A DNA stretch of 64,000 nucleotides from Endothia cerciana (GCA_026119935.1 JALRMH010000012.1:434001-498000), one strand, 5' to 3'; positions 46,901 through 59,190 are shown, counted from the stretch's first letter. Made by a program: numbers and translations. The notes: generated by a model from the sequence alone, not told the origin.

Positions 46901-49900
46901 AAGTACCATAGTACAATACCTTCCTGAGGAAGACCCGGAGGATGGGTTCATCGAACCCCCCGCTATTCTGACCCCCTCCACGCACAGACAAGTACACTCC
47001 CGTCTCTCGCACGTTGTATCCCAGCTCTCTTGAGGCTTCGCTCGCTCGACCCCTCTCCTTCATGCCTGGACAACCACTTGCGCGACGTACTTGCTTGATA
47101 ATCCAATGTGCGATCAGCAAAGGTTCAACGGGGCTTTCTGCACACTACCCGCACTCCGAAACAAAATGCAGGTCCCTATGCCCTGTCGGCATTGCGTCTG
47201 AAGAACGAATCTCTTTGGTCGAAATCTCGTGGGCACAGATGCTTCCTCATCCCACCACCGGCAATCGATTACAGATTGGTTTCGCTCCACCAGTACAAGG
47301 CCCCTTCTGCTGATGGGAATCGACTCGGGATTCCCGAGGGTGTTAGCGCTGCCAACACATGGGTACTGCCTCCAGCTGTCGCCGTCTTGTTGGGGTTCCG
47401 ATTTGTGAGGTGTGCAAGCCCCCCAAACTGGCGGCTGAGCGGGTGCTTCCATAACCCCTGACGGGCCCAGAGGGAGGGAGGGGTCAGCTTGTGACTATGG
47501 ATGAAGATCCGCGCGGCGGATGGCGCGTTGTGAACTTTGAGAGACATTCTACTGGAAACGGACCATCGTGCCGGAAGGGATCTTGACTGGCTCTAAGCTC
47601 TCCCTCAAGAACATGGCCCACGAGGCCGGACAGCCAGCCGTGCCAGCTCCCAGTACAGTCAGGGATTCTCCACACTACAGCGCAAGTCAAACTGAGGTCT
47701 CGCGAAGTAGCGACGACGCCCGACCCACGGGTCTGCGGGCAGCGGAGTCTGCTGTGCTGGTGTGTCATGTACCGAAAGGTCAAGTCTCGAATCTCCCTTT
47801 TGGAGACCACTGTCGCCCCTGCCTTGCCTTTATGAGGCGATTTGAGAAAAAAATCACCATCGATTTCTAGTCTGCGATGGGGAAGGTGGAGCAGCGCCCC
47901 AGACCGGTGTGAAGACTTACAAGTTGACCGCCGAGACTCTGCCATGATCACAGGAGACGAAAGGACCAGTCGCATCCTCCGGTTACCCACCCAATTCAAG
48001 CCGCCAGCCCCCATTGACAAAGCAATCTTGCCAGCGTAACCTGCAGACTGACAAAAGCAGCCGGTCATTTGGTAAAAGCAGGAACTCCCTGCATGGTGTA
48101 TGGGTCCATCGTTGACCGGTCAAGGCACGTCGGGAACCAAGGCCAAGGCCCACCCTGTCGGCCACACCAAGAAATTCCAGACTCCCAGACTTCCCCGATG
48201 CTTCTTCTTGTCCTGTCCATCCTTCCGGGAGAAGTCCTCGTGTCGTCCGCCGCTCGGCCACCTGCTTGTCCTTCAACTATACCGTGCGCGGTACGGAGTG
48301 TCGCCTTGTCGCCAGGCAGTAGGTACTCCCAGTGACTCCGTATTTCGTCGACCCGTCTGGGCTGCCCGCATATCGGCCACGACTCCGGTAGCTCGGTACC
48401 TCGCCTACACCATTTCCCTACCCCCCCTCCCCCGGGGCGTGTCCCTTCCGGATCCGAGACTAATGTGGACCGAGATCGATATAGACCGAAAGGGACTCCA
48501 TGGCTCTACCAGGCTAACCATCACCCACCCTTCTCGAAGTTTCTAGGCGTCCACACCCGCATTTTTCCATACTTGTCTCCATCAGTGAGTCGGACTAGGG
48601 GATCCCGCCGTGAGGCTCGTTGCCAGCACGGCACCATGAGCTCCCCTGCCATCGATGCCCGTGAGTTGGTAACACGGCCTTGACGCCAGCCCCCCGTGCG
48701 GTCAGGACGGTACATGCAACCGTCGGAGTGCCAGAGATTAGGTGCCGTACTGAACGCAAGTGATGGACACGTCATGGGTAGGCTGTCCCGGGGAATGGCC
48801 CGTCATGACCCAACAGCGGCATGCTGCCTCGCCTCATCACGATGCTGTTCCTCCTACCTTTTCGTGCCCTTCAACGAGGCTGTAAGAGCCTGGGGGTCTG
48901 AGTTGGCCTTGCCCGCGGCCGGCATGTCTGGTCGCTGCCATGTTCCACGCCACGCTACATGAACCTGAAGTGCAACACCAGTAGAGCCGCACAACGGCCA
49001 TGGTGGCGGGTGAGGGGCGTGGTCATTCTTGGGCAATACCAATATTGTAGTCACGTGGAGAGAGGAAGCTCTCGCCCTGCGTAGAACCTGCTCGGGTACC
49101 TAGCCTTACCAGGCCAACGTCAGTGTCTGCTGGGTCGCCAAGCAGTCTCGTGATCATCAGACGTTTCCGTGGGTTGTAGACGAGACCACCCAACGTCAAG
49201 ACATCAAGCTGCTCCCAAGGTGGGAGAACAACAAGAGCAAAGTCATAGGCCACCAGGCCAATGGACGTCTGCATCGTGGACCGCCTGAGCCTGTATAGGC
49301 GTAGCTATTGTGTGACCAGCATCGACCAACCCTTGGACGATGCTCTCGCACCGGGTAGTGCCACCGTCAAAGATGCCTCCTCCTGACCCCAGTAACGCCC
49401 CCAGCGTGGATATCCTCGCCCTTTCAAGACCTGCTTGTTGACAGCCCTCCGAGTCACCGGTGCTATTCCGTCACACATGAGCAAGGAACGGGGGAGGGTT
49501 GGAAACTGGCTGCCTCTGTTTCTCCGGGAGACCCGGCGAGCGTCAAGCTCAGCATCTATCATTCGTCTCCACTTGAGCTGCCTACTAGATACTTCGTCCT
49601 CCTTCAGAATCCGGGCCTCGTTGTTCAGGCCCGTCGTCGTCTCCTGGCAACCTCATCAACCTTTGTAGCGCATACCGGGAATTACTACGCCCACAACACC
49701 TCGTAAGGCACGCACACGTCCCTCTACCTCACAGCGTCAGTCTCCTCCCCACTTGTTTTTTTTTGTGTTTTTTTTGCGCGAACCCTCCTTACAGTCTCCG
49801 CGGACATCATACGCACCTGATCTTAGTTCGTGCAGGTCGGTGTTGGACCGACCGATGCCAGTAGCCGCAGACCATCTGGCCGAAACATCCTCCTCTGCCC

Positions 49901-50641
49901 TCGGAATTAACTTTCCCTCGCTAGAGTCTCGGAGGACCCTGGAGCTGACCGTCAGGCACCCACGTGGTCCCTCGATCAGGTCACGCGTCCCTGGCCACCA
50001 AGCTGCGATCTCGTATGCTGTTGTACCAGGCCAGTACCTGAGCCTCAAAAAGCAACCGCCCCCGGCTGGTGACGCAATAGACTCAACCGAGGACAACTCA
50101 CGATTCGTTGTCTGGAGGCGTCCGCGCTGTGCCCTGTCACACATATCGACCCACCTCCCATCCTCTGTCCTGCATCGCAGCCGCCATAGATCTCGGGCCC
50201 CCGGAGCCGCATAATTGAGCGAGGCGAGGACGCAGACTGGGTACCCACACGGCCACGAGCCATTTCCTGCTGAGACGGGGACCGGGCCTGGCTAGTCCTC
50301 CCTGGAAAGAGTTCCCATAGGTGTCCGTGGGGCCCACACGGCGCGGCCCGGCCTAGACCAAGGCGTGTGACAGCGCCGGGCTGGTCCCCGGATGCTAGCG
50401 CAAGGCTGTCTGTGACTAGGGCGAGTACTTGGGAGGTACTTCGTACAATGCCACGGGGGGCCGACAGCAGGTCTGACCAAGAAGACACCCGTCGAGACCC
50501 ACCCGGGGGCATACGGGTACCGCGCACAAGCGCGGCTTGACCCGGCCTCGACAGGTCAGGCTGGGAGCTTCGAGACGGTCGACTGCCCCCCGGCGGAGCC
50601 CTCCTGCCCCGAGGGCAAGGCAGTAGGCCCTATGTTCCAAG
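40998..50641. other. About 9.6 kb without a supportable gene
   Basis: The first kilobases may hold the long 5' UTR and promoter of the transcription factor gene. Frames such as 42573-43775 (minus, 400 residues) are Pro/Ser/Leu-rich low-complexity and have no domain. A G15 run lies at 43233-43247. No transposon terminal repeats or polymerase-like motifs were found. Confidence 0.5.
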
Positions 50642-52480
50642 ATGGAGCTGAGCGAATGCACCATACACGATATCATACATCCAACGGCAATTCTACAGCC
50701 CCTCGACCACGACGACCACCTGAACCAGGTCCGGGCTGAGGACCCGACTCGGCGGCCTCCTGGGTCTTCGTGGGAGGACTCGCAGTTGAATCCGAGAAAT
50801 CGAATCGACAGTCTGGACCCTCCCAAGCCAGCACTCTGGACGATTGATGGGTGCACAGCCTTGGGCATGCAATTCTATGCGATACCACTGTTCCTCGGAG
50901 ATATCCCCCCTATACGCTGCGATGTCTATATAGACGAAGTTGCTACAGAGTCACCCTTGGTCCGGGAGTTGCTCGACCTGGACACCGTCTTCCACACTCG
51001 CGACCGCGCCCGGGTCCAACAACAGGGCATATGCTCCTATGTTCTCAGGGCGTTGCAGGTATGGACCATGAGATACGGTGTCGATAAAGTCCGTGACGTC
51101 TACTACAACTCGCCCTTCGGGGCTCGCATTGTCTTCCACGACCTTCCTTTGGACGTCCGAAACGTCGATATCAGCGTCATAGACAACCATTCCTTCGAGC
51201 TCCGCCATTGCACAGTATCGGAACTGGCGGAGATGTGGAGTATGGGCGTCGACCAGCTGCCTCCGACACTCGACATCCTCGACCTGGCGTTCGTCAGGCA
51301 ACTACACGACAGCGTGTGCGTAGTTCGGTACAAGAAAGACCAGGGATGCAGTGGCCACCACGAGGACGTTCAGGAGGGGCTGTGGGTGCTCAAGGCCCTT
51401 ATGAACACCGTGAAGTACATGTACCATGAGCTCCGCAACGTCCTGAACATACCACCGCACCCAAACATCGTCGCCAGGCCGGCGAGGCTGGTGGTCAAGA
51501 AGCACGAGCTGAACACGAACAGGGAGATTGTCGTGGGGTTCCTGCTGCCGTTCTATTCGGGTGGTGGCCTCCGAGACGAGCTCCCGCTGCTCCGGATGAA
51601 CCGTCAGCTTCAGCTCGAAGACCAGCTGCGCTGGGCCCGAGACATCTGCTCAGGCATCCTCCACATCCGCTTCAGAGCCAACACCTACTACCCCGACCTC
51701 CGCCTCGACCAGATCGTCTTCCCGGCGGACGACAAGCGCCCCATCCTCCTGGACTTCGAACAGAGGGGCGTGTGGGTCGAGTTCGGACCGCCAGAGGTCA
51801 ACGCGATCGAGTATATACGGATCCTCGCCCTCGACGAAGAAGAGCAGTCCGACGACGACCTCGGGTCCGACGGGTCCTGGCCCGCCCGCAAGCGCTTCGT
51901 CGACATCCTCGACCGACTCCTGCCCGAGTGGAGGCGGCTCAACATCGGCGTCACCTACTACGACAACCCACCCGACGGCTACAATATCCCGTGGCTATGC
52001 CTCACGCGGCGCGAGCAAGAGCACGCGGAGGTCTACATGCTGGGCCGGCTGCTGTGGTGCATCTTCGAGGGCATGTCGGCCCCGCAGAGGGCGGCCGTGT
52101 GGCAGTCCTACCAGAACGAGCCCGAGTTCGAGTTCCCGGAGTTCAGGCGCACGCCTCCCGAGCTGCGCGGCCTCATCATGCAGTGCACGAGGGGCCAGAG
52201 GGGCCAGCTGAGCAACTACATCATCCGGAAGAGGAGCAGGATCGTGCTTAGGGACGACCCCGAGCGGGGGGACGGCACCGAGGCCGAGATACGCGCTGCG
52301 GCCAGGGCCTTCTGGACGAAGGAGGTCAGGTGGGCGGAGGGGTTTGTTCTGGAGAGGGAGAGAAAGATGAAGGAGGGGACGTGGGGGGAGAACATCTTTG
52401 GCCGGCCGACGCTCCATAACGTCGCCTCTGCGTTGGAGGCGTTCCAGGGAGTGGTGCTCAAGGGCGGGCATGAACATTAG
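50642..52480 (+). CDS. Degenerate protein-kinase-like protein
   Basis: A single-exon 612-residue protein. Residues about 215-570 resemble a protein kinase fold: VCVVRYKK (strand with possible Lys), an alpha-C-like YMYHELRNVLNIPPHPNIVARP with Glu263 and the HPNIV turn, a glycine-containing LPFYSGGGL hinge segment, a catalytic-loop equivalent YPDLRLDQIVF at 350-360 instead of HRDLKxxN, and LLDFEQRG at 369-376 instead of DFG. The catalytic Asp352 and metal Asp371 remain, while His, Lys and Asn of the loop and Gly of DFG are replaced. The roughly 200 N-terminal residues are not recognised. It may be a pseudokinase or a divergent fungal kinase-like protein of unknown role. The start ATG has a fair context; no in-frame stop problem is seen. 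Confidence 0.75.
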   Translation: MELSECTIHDIIHPTAILQPLDHDDHLNQVRAEDPTRRPPGSSWEDSQLNPRNRIDSLDPPKPALWTIDGCTALGMQFYAIPLFLGDIPPIRCDVYIDEVATESPLVRELLDLDTVFHTRDRARVQQQGICSYVLRALQVWTMRYGVDKVRDVYYNSPFGARIVFHDLPLDVRNVDISVIDNHSFELRHCTVSELAEMWSMGVDQLPPTLDILDLAFVRQLHDSVCVVRYKKDQGCSGHHEDVQEGLWVLKALMNTVKYMYHELRNVLNIPPHPNIVARPARLVVKKHELNTNREIVVGFLLPFYSGGGLRDELPLLRMNRQLQLEDQLRWARDICSGILHIRFRANTYYPDLRLDQIVFPADDKRPILLDFEQRGVWVEFGPPEVNAIEYIRILALDEEEQSDDDLGSDGSWPARKRFVDILDRLLPEWRRLNIGVTYYDNPPDGYNIPWLCLTRREQEHAEVYMLGRLLWCIFEGMSAPQRAAVWQSYQNEPEFEFPEFRRTPPELRGLIMQCTRGQRGQLSNYIIRKRSRIVLRDDPERGDGTEAEIRAAARAFWTKEVRWAEGFVLERERKMKEGTWGENIFGRPTLHNVASALEAFQGVVLKGGHEH

Positions 52481-53630
52481 TTTTTGGAGGACCATACTCC
52501 GTAGTCCTGTCTACTTTATCATGAAAGTGTACGGCCGGGGGGGTCGGGAACTCTGTACGGTGGAGTGAGGAGCTCCAGAAGAGATAATCAAAATGGCGCA
52601 TGGCGGAGCGGTATGAGGATCGGAACATACAAGCTGGGAAAAGAAGCGGCATAGGACCGACAAGTGTGCAAATCTTTATTTATTTATTTTGTTTTATTTT
52701 GTTTTATAGTTTGTCTCCTCTCGCACGGCGTTGGTACCCAGTCAGTCAGCCAGCCAGTCAAAGAGCACCGCGAAATCATAAAATTCACATCCTAGCGTCC
52801 TGGTCTATTTCCCTTTACCCTGTTACCTTGTTTCGGCTCTATACGATGAGGCCGTGACAAGCGTGCAGACGCGAGATGAAGCGTAAGCTCTGGGCCAAAA
52901 CGTGATCTACACCGGGAGCTATAACGGCAGAACAGGCACATTGAGCACGGGGACTATAAGCAAGGAATTAAGAGATAAGGGCTAGATAGCCAGGGACTAT
53001 ATGGATAAGGGCTTGCAAATCAACACGGACATGGATTATTAAGAACCTGGTGGTGGCGAAATCGAGGAGACAGACCTAGCACACTCGGCAGTGACATTGA
53101 GCAATGGGCATGCATCACTTTTTTTTTTCTTTTTTTCTTTTTTTCTTTTTTTCCTAAAATAAAATAAAAAAACCATACCGAGAAATACACAAGCACGAAA
53201 CTCATAAGCTACCTAGACGAAGAAAATTTCTATAATGATGAAGAATAAAAATAAAGACAAGAAATATCCCATGACATACCAAAAACCATGTCGATGTGGC
53301 GGAGGTAGATATCTAGGTGTTTAGTCTAGCCAAGCAACGTCGGTCTGTATAATTGTCCGAGTGAAGCGTTGAAAGAGAATGTATGTGACTGTCGTGCGTC
53401 GAAAGATGGTCCCTACTCTCCGTTGCTTTCGCTCATCTCTGAACCGCTCGTCAAACGCATTCCCTACTCATCTTTCGTCTAGCCTCCTCACCTCCTCACT
53501 GTCTTGTCATTGCGTCTATGCTCCCTGACTGTTTTGTGTTATTTTTAATCTTGTCCCCCCTCTAGCAGTGCCAGCGGAATCATCCAGTATTCTCTTGTGT
53601 CTTTCTGATGATTGGAGATTGGAATTGGAA
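52481..53630. other. Convergent 3' regions of the kinase-like and SWIM genes
   Basis: AT-richer DNA between two convergent genes, expected to carry both 3' UTRs and polyadenylation signals. It contains a (T7C)n tract at 53119-53153. No gene seen. Confidence 0.6.
53119..53153. repeat. (T7-9 C)n tract
   Basis: Four blocks of seven to nine T are separated by single C residues, in convergent intergenic DNA. Confidence 0.85.
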
Positions 53631-55280
53631 TCACCGCGGCCTCTTTGCCCCTCCCTGCCGTCCACTGCCATCGCCACCGCTCCGCTTGCTACCCGCCGAA
53701 CTTCCTTCGCGGATCGGATCTGCCCGGGAACCTCCCTGCTTCACAAATTCGAGGCCAGTAGGCGTGGAAGCTGGGCGACTGCTTCGCATCAGGGAAATGA
53801 GATCGCGCAGCCGTTTCATATACCCTGCTGGCGGTCCGCACGTTGAGAGGTGTGCCTCGATCTCTTCCAGCGTCTCAATCCACTGGTTCTGTTCGGGAAG
53901 CTGGGAGAGTGCGTCGAGGACGAAGGAAGATGGGGAACTGGACTGCGAGCCGATGAGATGCTGATAGAGATTGTTCTCCGCTGACGTTGCTGAATGTGGG
54001 GAGTTGGGAGATGCGCTGGTGCTGCGGCTCCTACCGGAAGCAGATGCGGGTGCAGGAACCAGAGTTGCGGCAGGGATATCGCGATTCCAATCAAACACGA
54101 CGGTGTGTAGTATTCGGACCAGCGTCCCCGCCGCGCTGGCTCGCTCCGTTGGGGAGGGAGCGTCGTCCCGATTCTGTAGGAGACTTTGGATCCTCGAAAC
54201 TGCGCGCGTGACGTGTGCTGCTGCCCATGGGACATCTCGAGGGCCCTCGGCGGAGTCTGCCGTTGTCGCTTCGGAGATTTGCCTTTGTGAGTAAGCACGC
54301 AAGCCACTGAGCACGCGGTCGACGTGCTGCTGGATCTTACGGTACGGGTCCCGGGCTTTCGAGGATGGTGGGAGGAGTTTGAGGAAGTAGGCGAAGAAGT
54401 CATTGTTGGTAACGAGCATCTTGGTGACTGTCTTTGTAAGGTCGTCATACGTGATGATATCGTGATTCTGGAGTATTGAGCCGCCTTTTTCGAAGATGTC
54501 GTTGCGAAAATGTTTGATGGCGAAGTCGTCTGCGTCTGACTTTGCTACCGTCGCCAGTATCTCGCGTGTCTCTCCCAGCCGTACCGGATTGGCCTCAGCT
54601 TTGGAGTCCGGGGAGCCAACGTCGCAGTGTAGGCTGCTGGAGAGCAAGTCAAGGTGGAAGTTGGAGATCTTCTCGAACGGTTGTCCCATTCCTGCCGGGA
54701 CCCCTGAAGCCTCGAGTTTCTGCACCGGTGCGTCCAGGAGCTTGTCGGAGCTGATTGAGTTGATCTGATCCAGGAGATAGATCAGGTGCCTGCACGGCTT
54801 GTCGCTGTCCTGCATGCAATTGCACTTCGGACTGCTGTATCTGCTGCCGGGCGACCCGATCCGAATGGACCGAGGCACCACCTCGTGAAGCTGAAAGGCA
54901 TAGAACTGGCTGTCCTTGTCCCCTTGCTCCTGGTTCAGCTGGCACCATTGTAATACGAGAGAAGGAGGCTCGCAAGCTGGTGTTTCGCGAAAGAGCTGTC
55001 TCACTTCGGACTGTGTGTCGGGGTCGAGACTCGAGATGTCGTAGCTGATCTTGGTCATTGGTGAGCAGACGGTGGTTCTGCTGTCCTCGTCCTCGTCCTC
55101 GTCGTCCTCCATGGAGGCATCGCTGTCTTCATCGTCACCGGACGAGTCTGAGCTGGAAACCAGGCTCCTAGGGACCTCGCTGCCGTGAGGGATCCCACGC
55201 CGGCTGGTGGAACGTGTGTTAGGACCCATGCTTTCTAGAGAAAGCCGACTGAAGTGAGAGGTAGGAACGATGGAAGACAT
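53631..55280 (-). CDS. SWIM-type zinc-finger protein
   Basis: A single-exon 549-residue protein. An acidic Ser/Asp/Glu-rich N-terminal region (about 42-67) precedes a SWIM-like finger, C153-x-C155-x7-C163-x-H165 (CNCMQDSDKPCRH), followed by LIYLLDQI as in fungal SWIM proteins. The middle (about 220-350) is predicted mainly helical and conserved-looking; the C-terminus is Ser/Gly/Arg-rich and basic. SWIM domains bind DNA or proteins, so a nuclear role is plausible, but the cellular function of this fungal family is not known to me. The ATG has an adequate context (ATCAATGTC). It is convergent with the kinase-like gene. Confidence 0.8.
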   Translation of the reverse strand: MSSIVPTSHFSRLSLESMGPNTRSTSRRGIPHGSEVPRSLVSSSDSSGDDEDSDASMEDDEDEDEDSRTTVCSPMTKISYDISSLDPDTQSEVRQLFRETPACEPPSLVLQWCQLNQEQGDKDSQFYAFQLHEVVPRSIRIGSPGSRYSSPKCNCMQDSDKPCRHLIYLLDQINSISSDKLLDAPVQKLEASGVPAGMGQPFEKISNFHLDLLSSSLHCDVGSPDSKAEANPVRLGETREILATVAKSDADDFAIKHFRNDIFEKGGSILQNHDIITYDDLTKTVTKMLVTNNDFFAYFLKLLPPSSKARDPYRKIQQHVDRVLSGLRAYSQRQISEATTADSAEGPRDVPWAAAHVTRAVSRIQSLLQNRDDAPSPTERASAAGTLVRILHTVVFDWNRDIPAATLVPAPASASGRSRSTSASPNSPHSATSAENNLYQHLIGSQSSSPSSFVLDALSQLPEQNQWIETLEEIEAHLSTCGPPAGYMKRLRDLISLMRSSRPASTPTGLEFVKQGGSRADPIREGSSAGSKRSGGDGSGRQGGAKRPR

Positions 55281-56772
55281 TGATATTAACGGCTGGATGG
55301 AAAGACGCTGCTGTAGTAGGTTCGGCGGCGGCAGGTCATGAGGACGGTTGCCTGTGTACTACCCAGCGTAAGCCCAGGTAGCAGTCTTTATAACGACTTC
55401 CGATTTCTTCAAGGCCACCCCATACTGTTGCGACGGTGGCTTGAGTACAAAGGAATGTTTTGGAGGGTGGGGAGGAGACATGTGGGTAGTGTGATCAAGA
55501 CCGGGGGGCCGAGGTGGGTCTGAGGCTGATATTGTGTCCTGGGGACTTTCCTCAATCCCTCCGGTAGCTTATTGCTCCTGAAAACCCGCCTGAGTGAGTT
55601 GTTCTCTCAGACACCACACCACCGAGGAAGGGGGCGCATTCTTTGACCGTTGCGGCTCTGCCACTAGGCAGGGGCCACCTCCTGCGACTTGCAGACGGGG
55701 ATCACATCAGGGCGTGTCATTGGAAGACCAGGCTCTGCTTCGAAATGACAAACACTGTTGGAGAGATGAAGTGCGCATGACAGAGAGACTGGAAAGCAGA
55801 AGTTCAACGAGGACCTGGCCAGTAGTTGGCGCCAATGTTGCCGCGAGGATGAGCAACTGCTATCCGGAGACCAACAAGAATAGGCCCTTGAGTCACCGGA
55901 AGGCGTTCACTTGAGCAGCAACCAATGCCTGTCCGTGACCTGGAAAGGAACAGGTGTCGGCCTCACTCCGCAAGATAGGCGGCAGTCTGGCAACATTGAG
56001 GATGGCTTCCAGAAAGCACTCCCCAGGGTGGGCACGGGAGGCACCCAACAGCGAGCGGCGCAGCGGCGTCCTGAATGGCCGCACGGGTAAGGCCGCTGTC
56101 AGCCCTACCTGGACGTCAGTTGGTCAACAGCCTTGTAGGCGAAGTCGACGAGGCTTGCGGTCCATGGTGCGGTGTTGCTATTCTTGATACACAAGATGGC
56201 GAGCCTCGTGGCAGCTGGGAGCTCACGACAGGAAGGAAGCGGCAGTGAACAGCGGTGCTGAAGTGCCGGACAGCCCGCTCTGAAAATAGTTAGGATATGT
56301 GGTTAGCCATCGTGCTACCCATCACTTGGGAGGTTGGTGGTCTGTCCCGAATTAGCCCATCGAGTAGCTGAAAGCTCACTTGTGAGCATTGGATGCCTAC
56401 GAATATAGCCGGTTGATGTCGGAATCAGAGACTGCCGGTGTGGAGGAGCCATGGGATCGAGCTGAGGTCGAAGCCGAGCCAGGGCAGATTAGTGAATGCT
56501 ACGTAATACCGGGCCAGAGAGTTTCGCTGCCAGCCGGGAGTCAGGATCAGGATGCCATGTATAGCATTTTACGGGGTGTGAAGCCTGGAAAGAGGGCCTC
56601 GCAACCGGGCAGATCTGGATGATGACGTTGTGCGTGTGTGCGAGAGCGGTTGAGAAGGGAGGAGGAGGATGAGGATCCCAGGCCCGTGTGCCAGTCTTCC
56701 TCTGGCGGGGCTTTGAGATGTAAGCCACCAAAGCCAGGGATATTGGTTGGCCACCTCTCCCCTGCGCCACGG

Positions 56773-56775
<3 letters not shown>

Positions 56776-56804
<29 letters not shown>
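56776..56804. repeat. (TC)n microsatellite
   Basis: About fourteen TC dinucleotides in intergenic DNA. Confidence 0.9.
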
Positions 56805-56807
<3 letters not shown>

Positions 56808-58784
56808 TCCTCTTCACTGCCGGCAGGCGGGGCTTTGTTGACGGGCTGGCCACCACCTTGTTGCTTTTTCTTTTTCTATTTCTTTTTTCTTTTCCTTCAG
56901 TTCTGCAGCCGCCTCGTCGCTAATCTGCATTCGAACATGATGAGGTGAGAATTCAATCTGTGCAACCATACTAGGCAAGCCTCAGCTCCATCTCCAAAAA
57001 CCTCAACTGCGGTGGGGGCATCAGCCAGAGAGACGCTTGTAGTCCCTACGGTTCTGGTCGTCAAGTTGTCGGACGGGATCCTCAACCAAGGTGCTGCTTC
57101 ACCGTAAGCTGCCCATTCAGATCCATCGTCTCATTTGCCTCACACCCACAGACACCTTTTCCTCTTCTGCATTCTACCGGGCCCTACTGCGTATGGACCC
57201 TCGGTCAGACAGACTCTGCGGCCACATATCGTGACCTGCCCACAGCGGAATTCCTTCCATATTGTCCGCTTTTCCCTCACCCCTGATCTGGGGCTCGATG
57301 GAGCGTCGCAGCCATCAGAAGCTGTCTCCTTCTCTCTGGGCCGTTCCGAGGGCTGTGCTGCATAGTCCAGGACCAGGTCGCTTCTCAAGCTGGCAGCCTG
57401 GTTTCCTGGGCCCCCACGAACCATCAAGACAGCCTCGGTATCGAGATCGAGGTTACACGCCCTCTCGGCTGCGCTGCCAATACAGATGTTGAGGCCACGC
57501 TGCGTGTTTTGATAGACTGTTGGACCACCACCACACGGGCAAGACGCCTTTTCTCACCACGGCACGGCTCAGTCGGCTTTCTTGCCTCTCCGGGATACCG
57601 ATAATGCCTCAGGATCAGTCCTCAATCGCCCTCTTTGATTAATAACCAGCGCTCCGTATCAAGGTCTTTCATGTTGCCACCTCTTCACGCGGTGGATTGC
57701 TCCGGACTTGGCCGCCCGAGCGGATATGCGACCACCACCAGGCCGGCAGCTAGGCAGGCCACGGCTGCATCTTCTGACCAGGACCCGGTAGGCAGTCTTG
57801 ATGCATGCCCCTAGGGGCTTTGGGGGCCAGGAAAGTGGCCAACGGCTGAGACGGCGTGGCCTCGAGTTTTACCTGGATTGTTCTCTCTTGGCAGTCGAGC
57901 TCTGAAGCCGGAGTTTTGCTGTGCCTCACACCGGCAGATCCCGACCACTCATCATTGAAGCTTACCGGCCAGGTGTCGTGTCCCTCATTAAACCTCGGAG
58001 CACTCACTAGGCCACCGGATGAGCGCCCTATCGCAGCAAGGCCTCAGTCTCGGTGTCTTGATCCGTTCAGGAAGGCCGTCGTCTTCTCGCCACTCGGAGC
58101 GCATCCTTCTCATCCCATTTCGGTCTCAAATCCGACTCGAGTTGCTGGGCAAGTCCCTTGGCAACCCACCGTTCCAGCCGGATTGGGCGTGGGGGACTTT
58201 CGAGACCCGGCGTGAGCGGCCGCAGAAGGTCTCAGCCCTAACAACATGGAATGTAGGCCATCTCCTGTGTAGCATTCGAGCGATTCAACCTAACCCGGGG
58301 GAGGGGTGGTCATCATCGGCACATGTAGTGTGTGAGATCATCTACACCATCCGCTTCATCGACTCATTCAGCTCAGTGTGTAGCCCCTTGTGGCCTGCAT
58401 GAGGCCTCTCACTCCGTCGTGCGACCGAAACCAAATGCGGGATATCGAGATCGAAGATTTCGGGCTCATCTCAGCCGGTCGAGATGATTGATCCTAGTGG
58501 CAAGGCAGGAGAGGTCCTGGGCCAGTGGCCCCTTGCTTTCCATTCTCGACGTTCGCTGCAGGCGTCAGGTGTCGGGTCAACCCTCCCGCCTCCTGGTCTT
58601 GGGCCTTTGAGTAGGCCAAAATTTCTCTGAAGCACCGGGGCGGCGCAATCCTACACCGATGCAGGACGACGAGCGCCCGAGCGGGCGACGCCTCGTCGCC
58701 GCGAGGAGAGGCTGATCCTGCAGTCCCTCCCGACTCCTTACTCCTCGATACCGAATCCTTGATGCTCACTTCTGGTCCCCCACC

Positions 58785-59190
58785 ATGCCCTGGCCCGCCC
58801 GTGACAAACACCCAGAGGAGGGGCCTCCTCCGCATTCCCACCGGCAGCCCCCCTCGCCGGCGAGGACGAGCCCTTGATCGAGTCGTCACGGGCGATCGAG
58901 GTGCACTGCTTCCAGCGGGAGCTGGACACCCTGGTGTGGATGACCGGCCTGCTGAGCCTGGCTGTGGACGCCCACCTCGTGGTCGTTCTCGTCCGCGACA
59001 TTCGGCCGCACGGCCGTGACTATGCCTCGGGTGCCCCCCCCGGGGGGGGGGGAACGAGCGCATACCCCGAGGCTGACTGACACGCCTTGCCTCTAGAATT
59101 TCCCTCAGGCCTGCGTGGAAGACGCCCCGTGGTACGGCGGACGGGTGGCAACGGGTTATGGGACAGTCGTCAAGCCCATGGACGCGAGGT
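58785..59190 (+). pseudogene. Possible coding fragment or decayed small membrane protein
   Basis: An open segment (about 58848-59029) reads GEDEPLIESSRAIEVHCF, then QRELDTLVWMTGLLSLAVDA, then HLVVVLVRDIRPHGRDY, with a hydrophobic core and codon use more gene-like than its surroundings. A possible short first exon from an ATG at 58785 could join through a 47-nt GT-AG interval. A downstream segment starting after a CTCTAG acceptor at 59095 reads NFPQACVEDAPWYGGRVATG and then YGTVVKPMDAR before a stop, but it is out of phase with the preceding exon for any GT donor I can find. It could be a decayed gene, a mis-joined small gene, or chance. Family unknown. Confidence 0.25.
59034..59052. repeat. 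C8G11 self-complementary tract
   Basis: Eight C are followed directly by eleven G, the second such CnGn palindrome in the window. Confidence 0.85.

Noticed and set aside
57416..57604. Plus-strand open segment reading SLGIEIEVTRPLGCAANTDV
   Set aside because: Superficially protein-like but isolated, without start, splice partner or family match I recognise.
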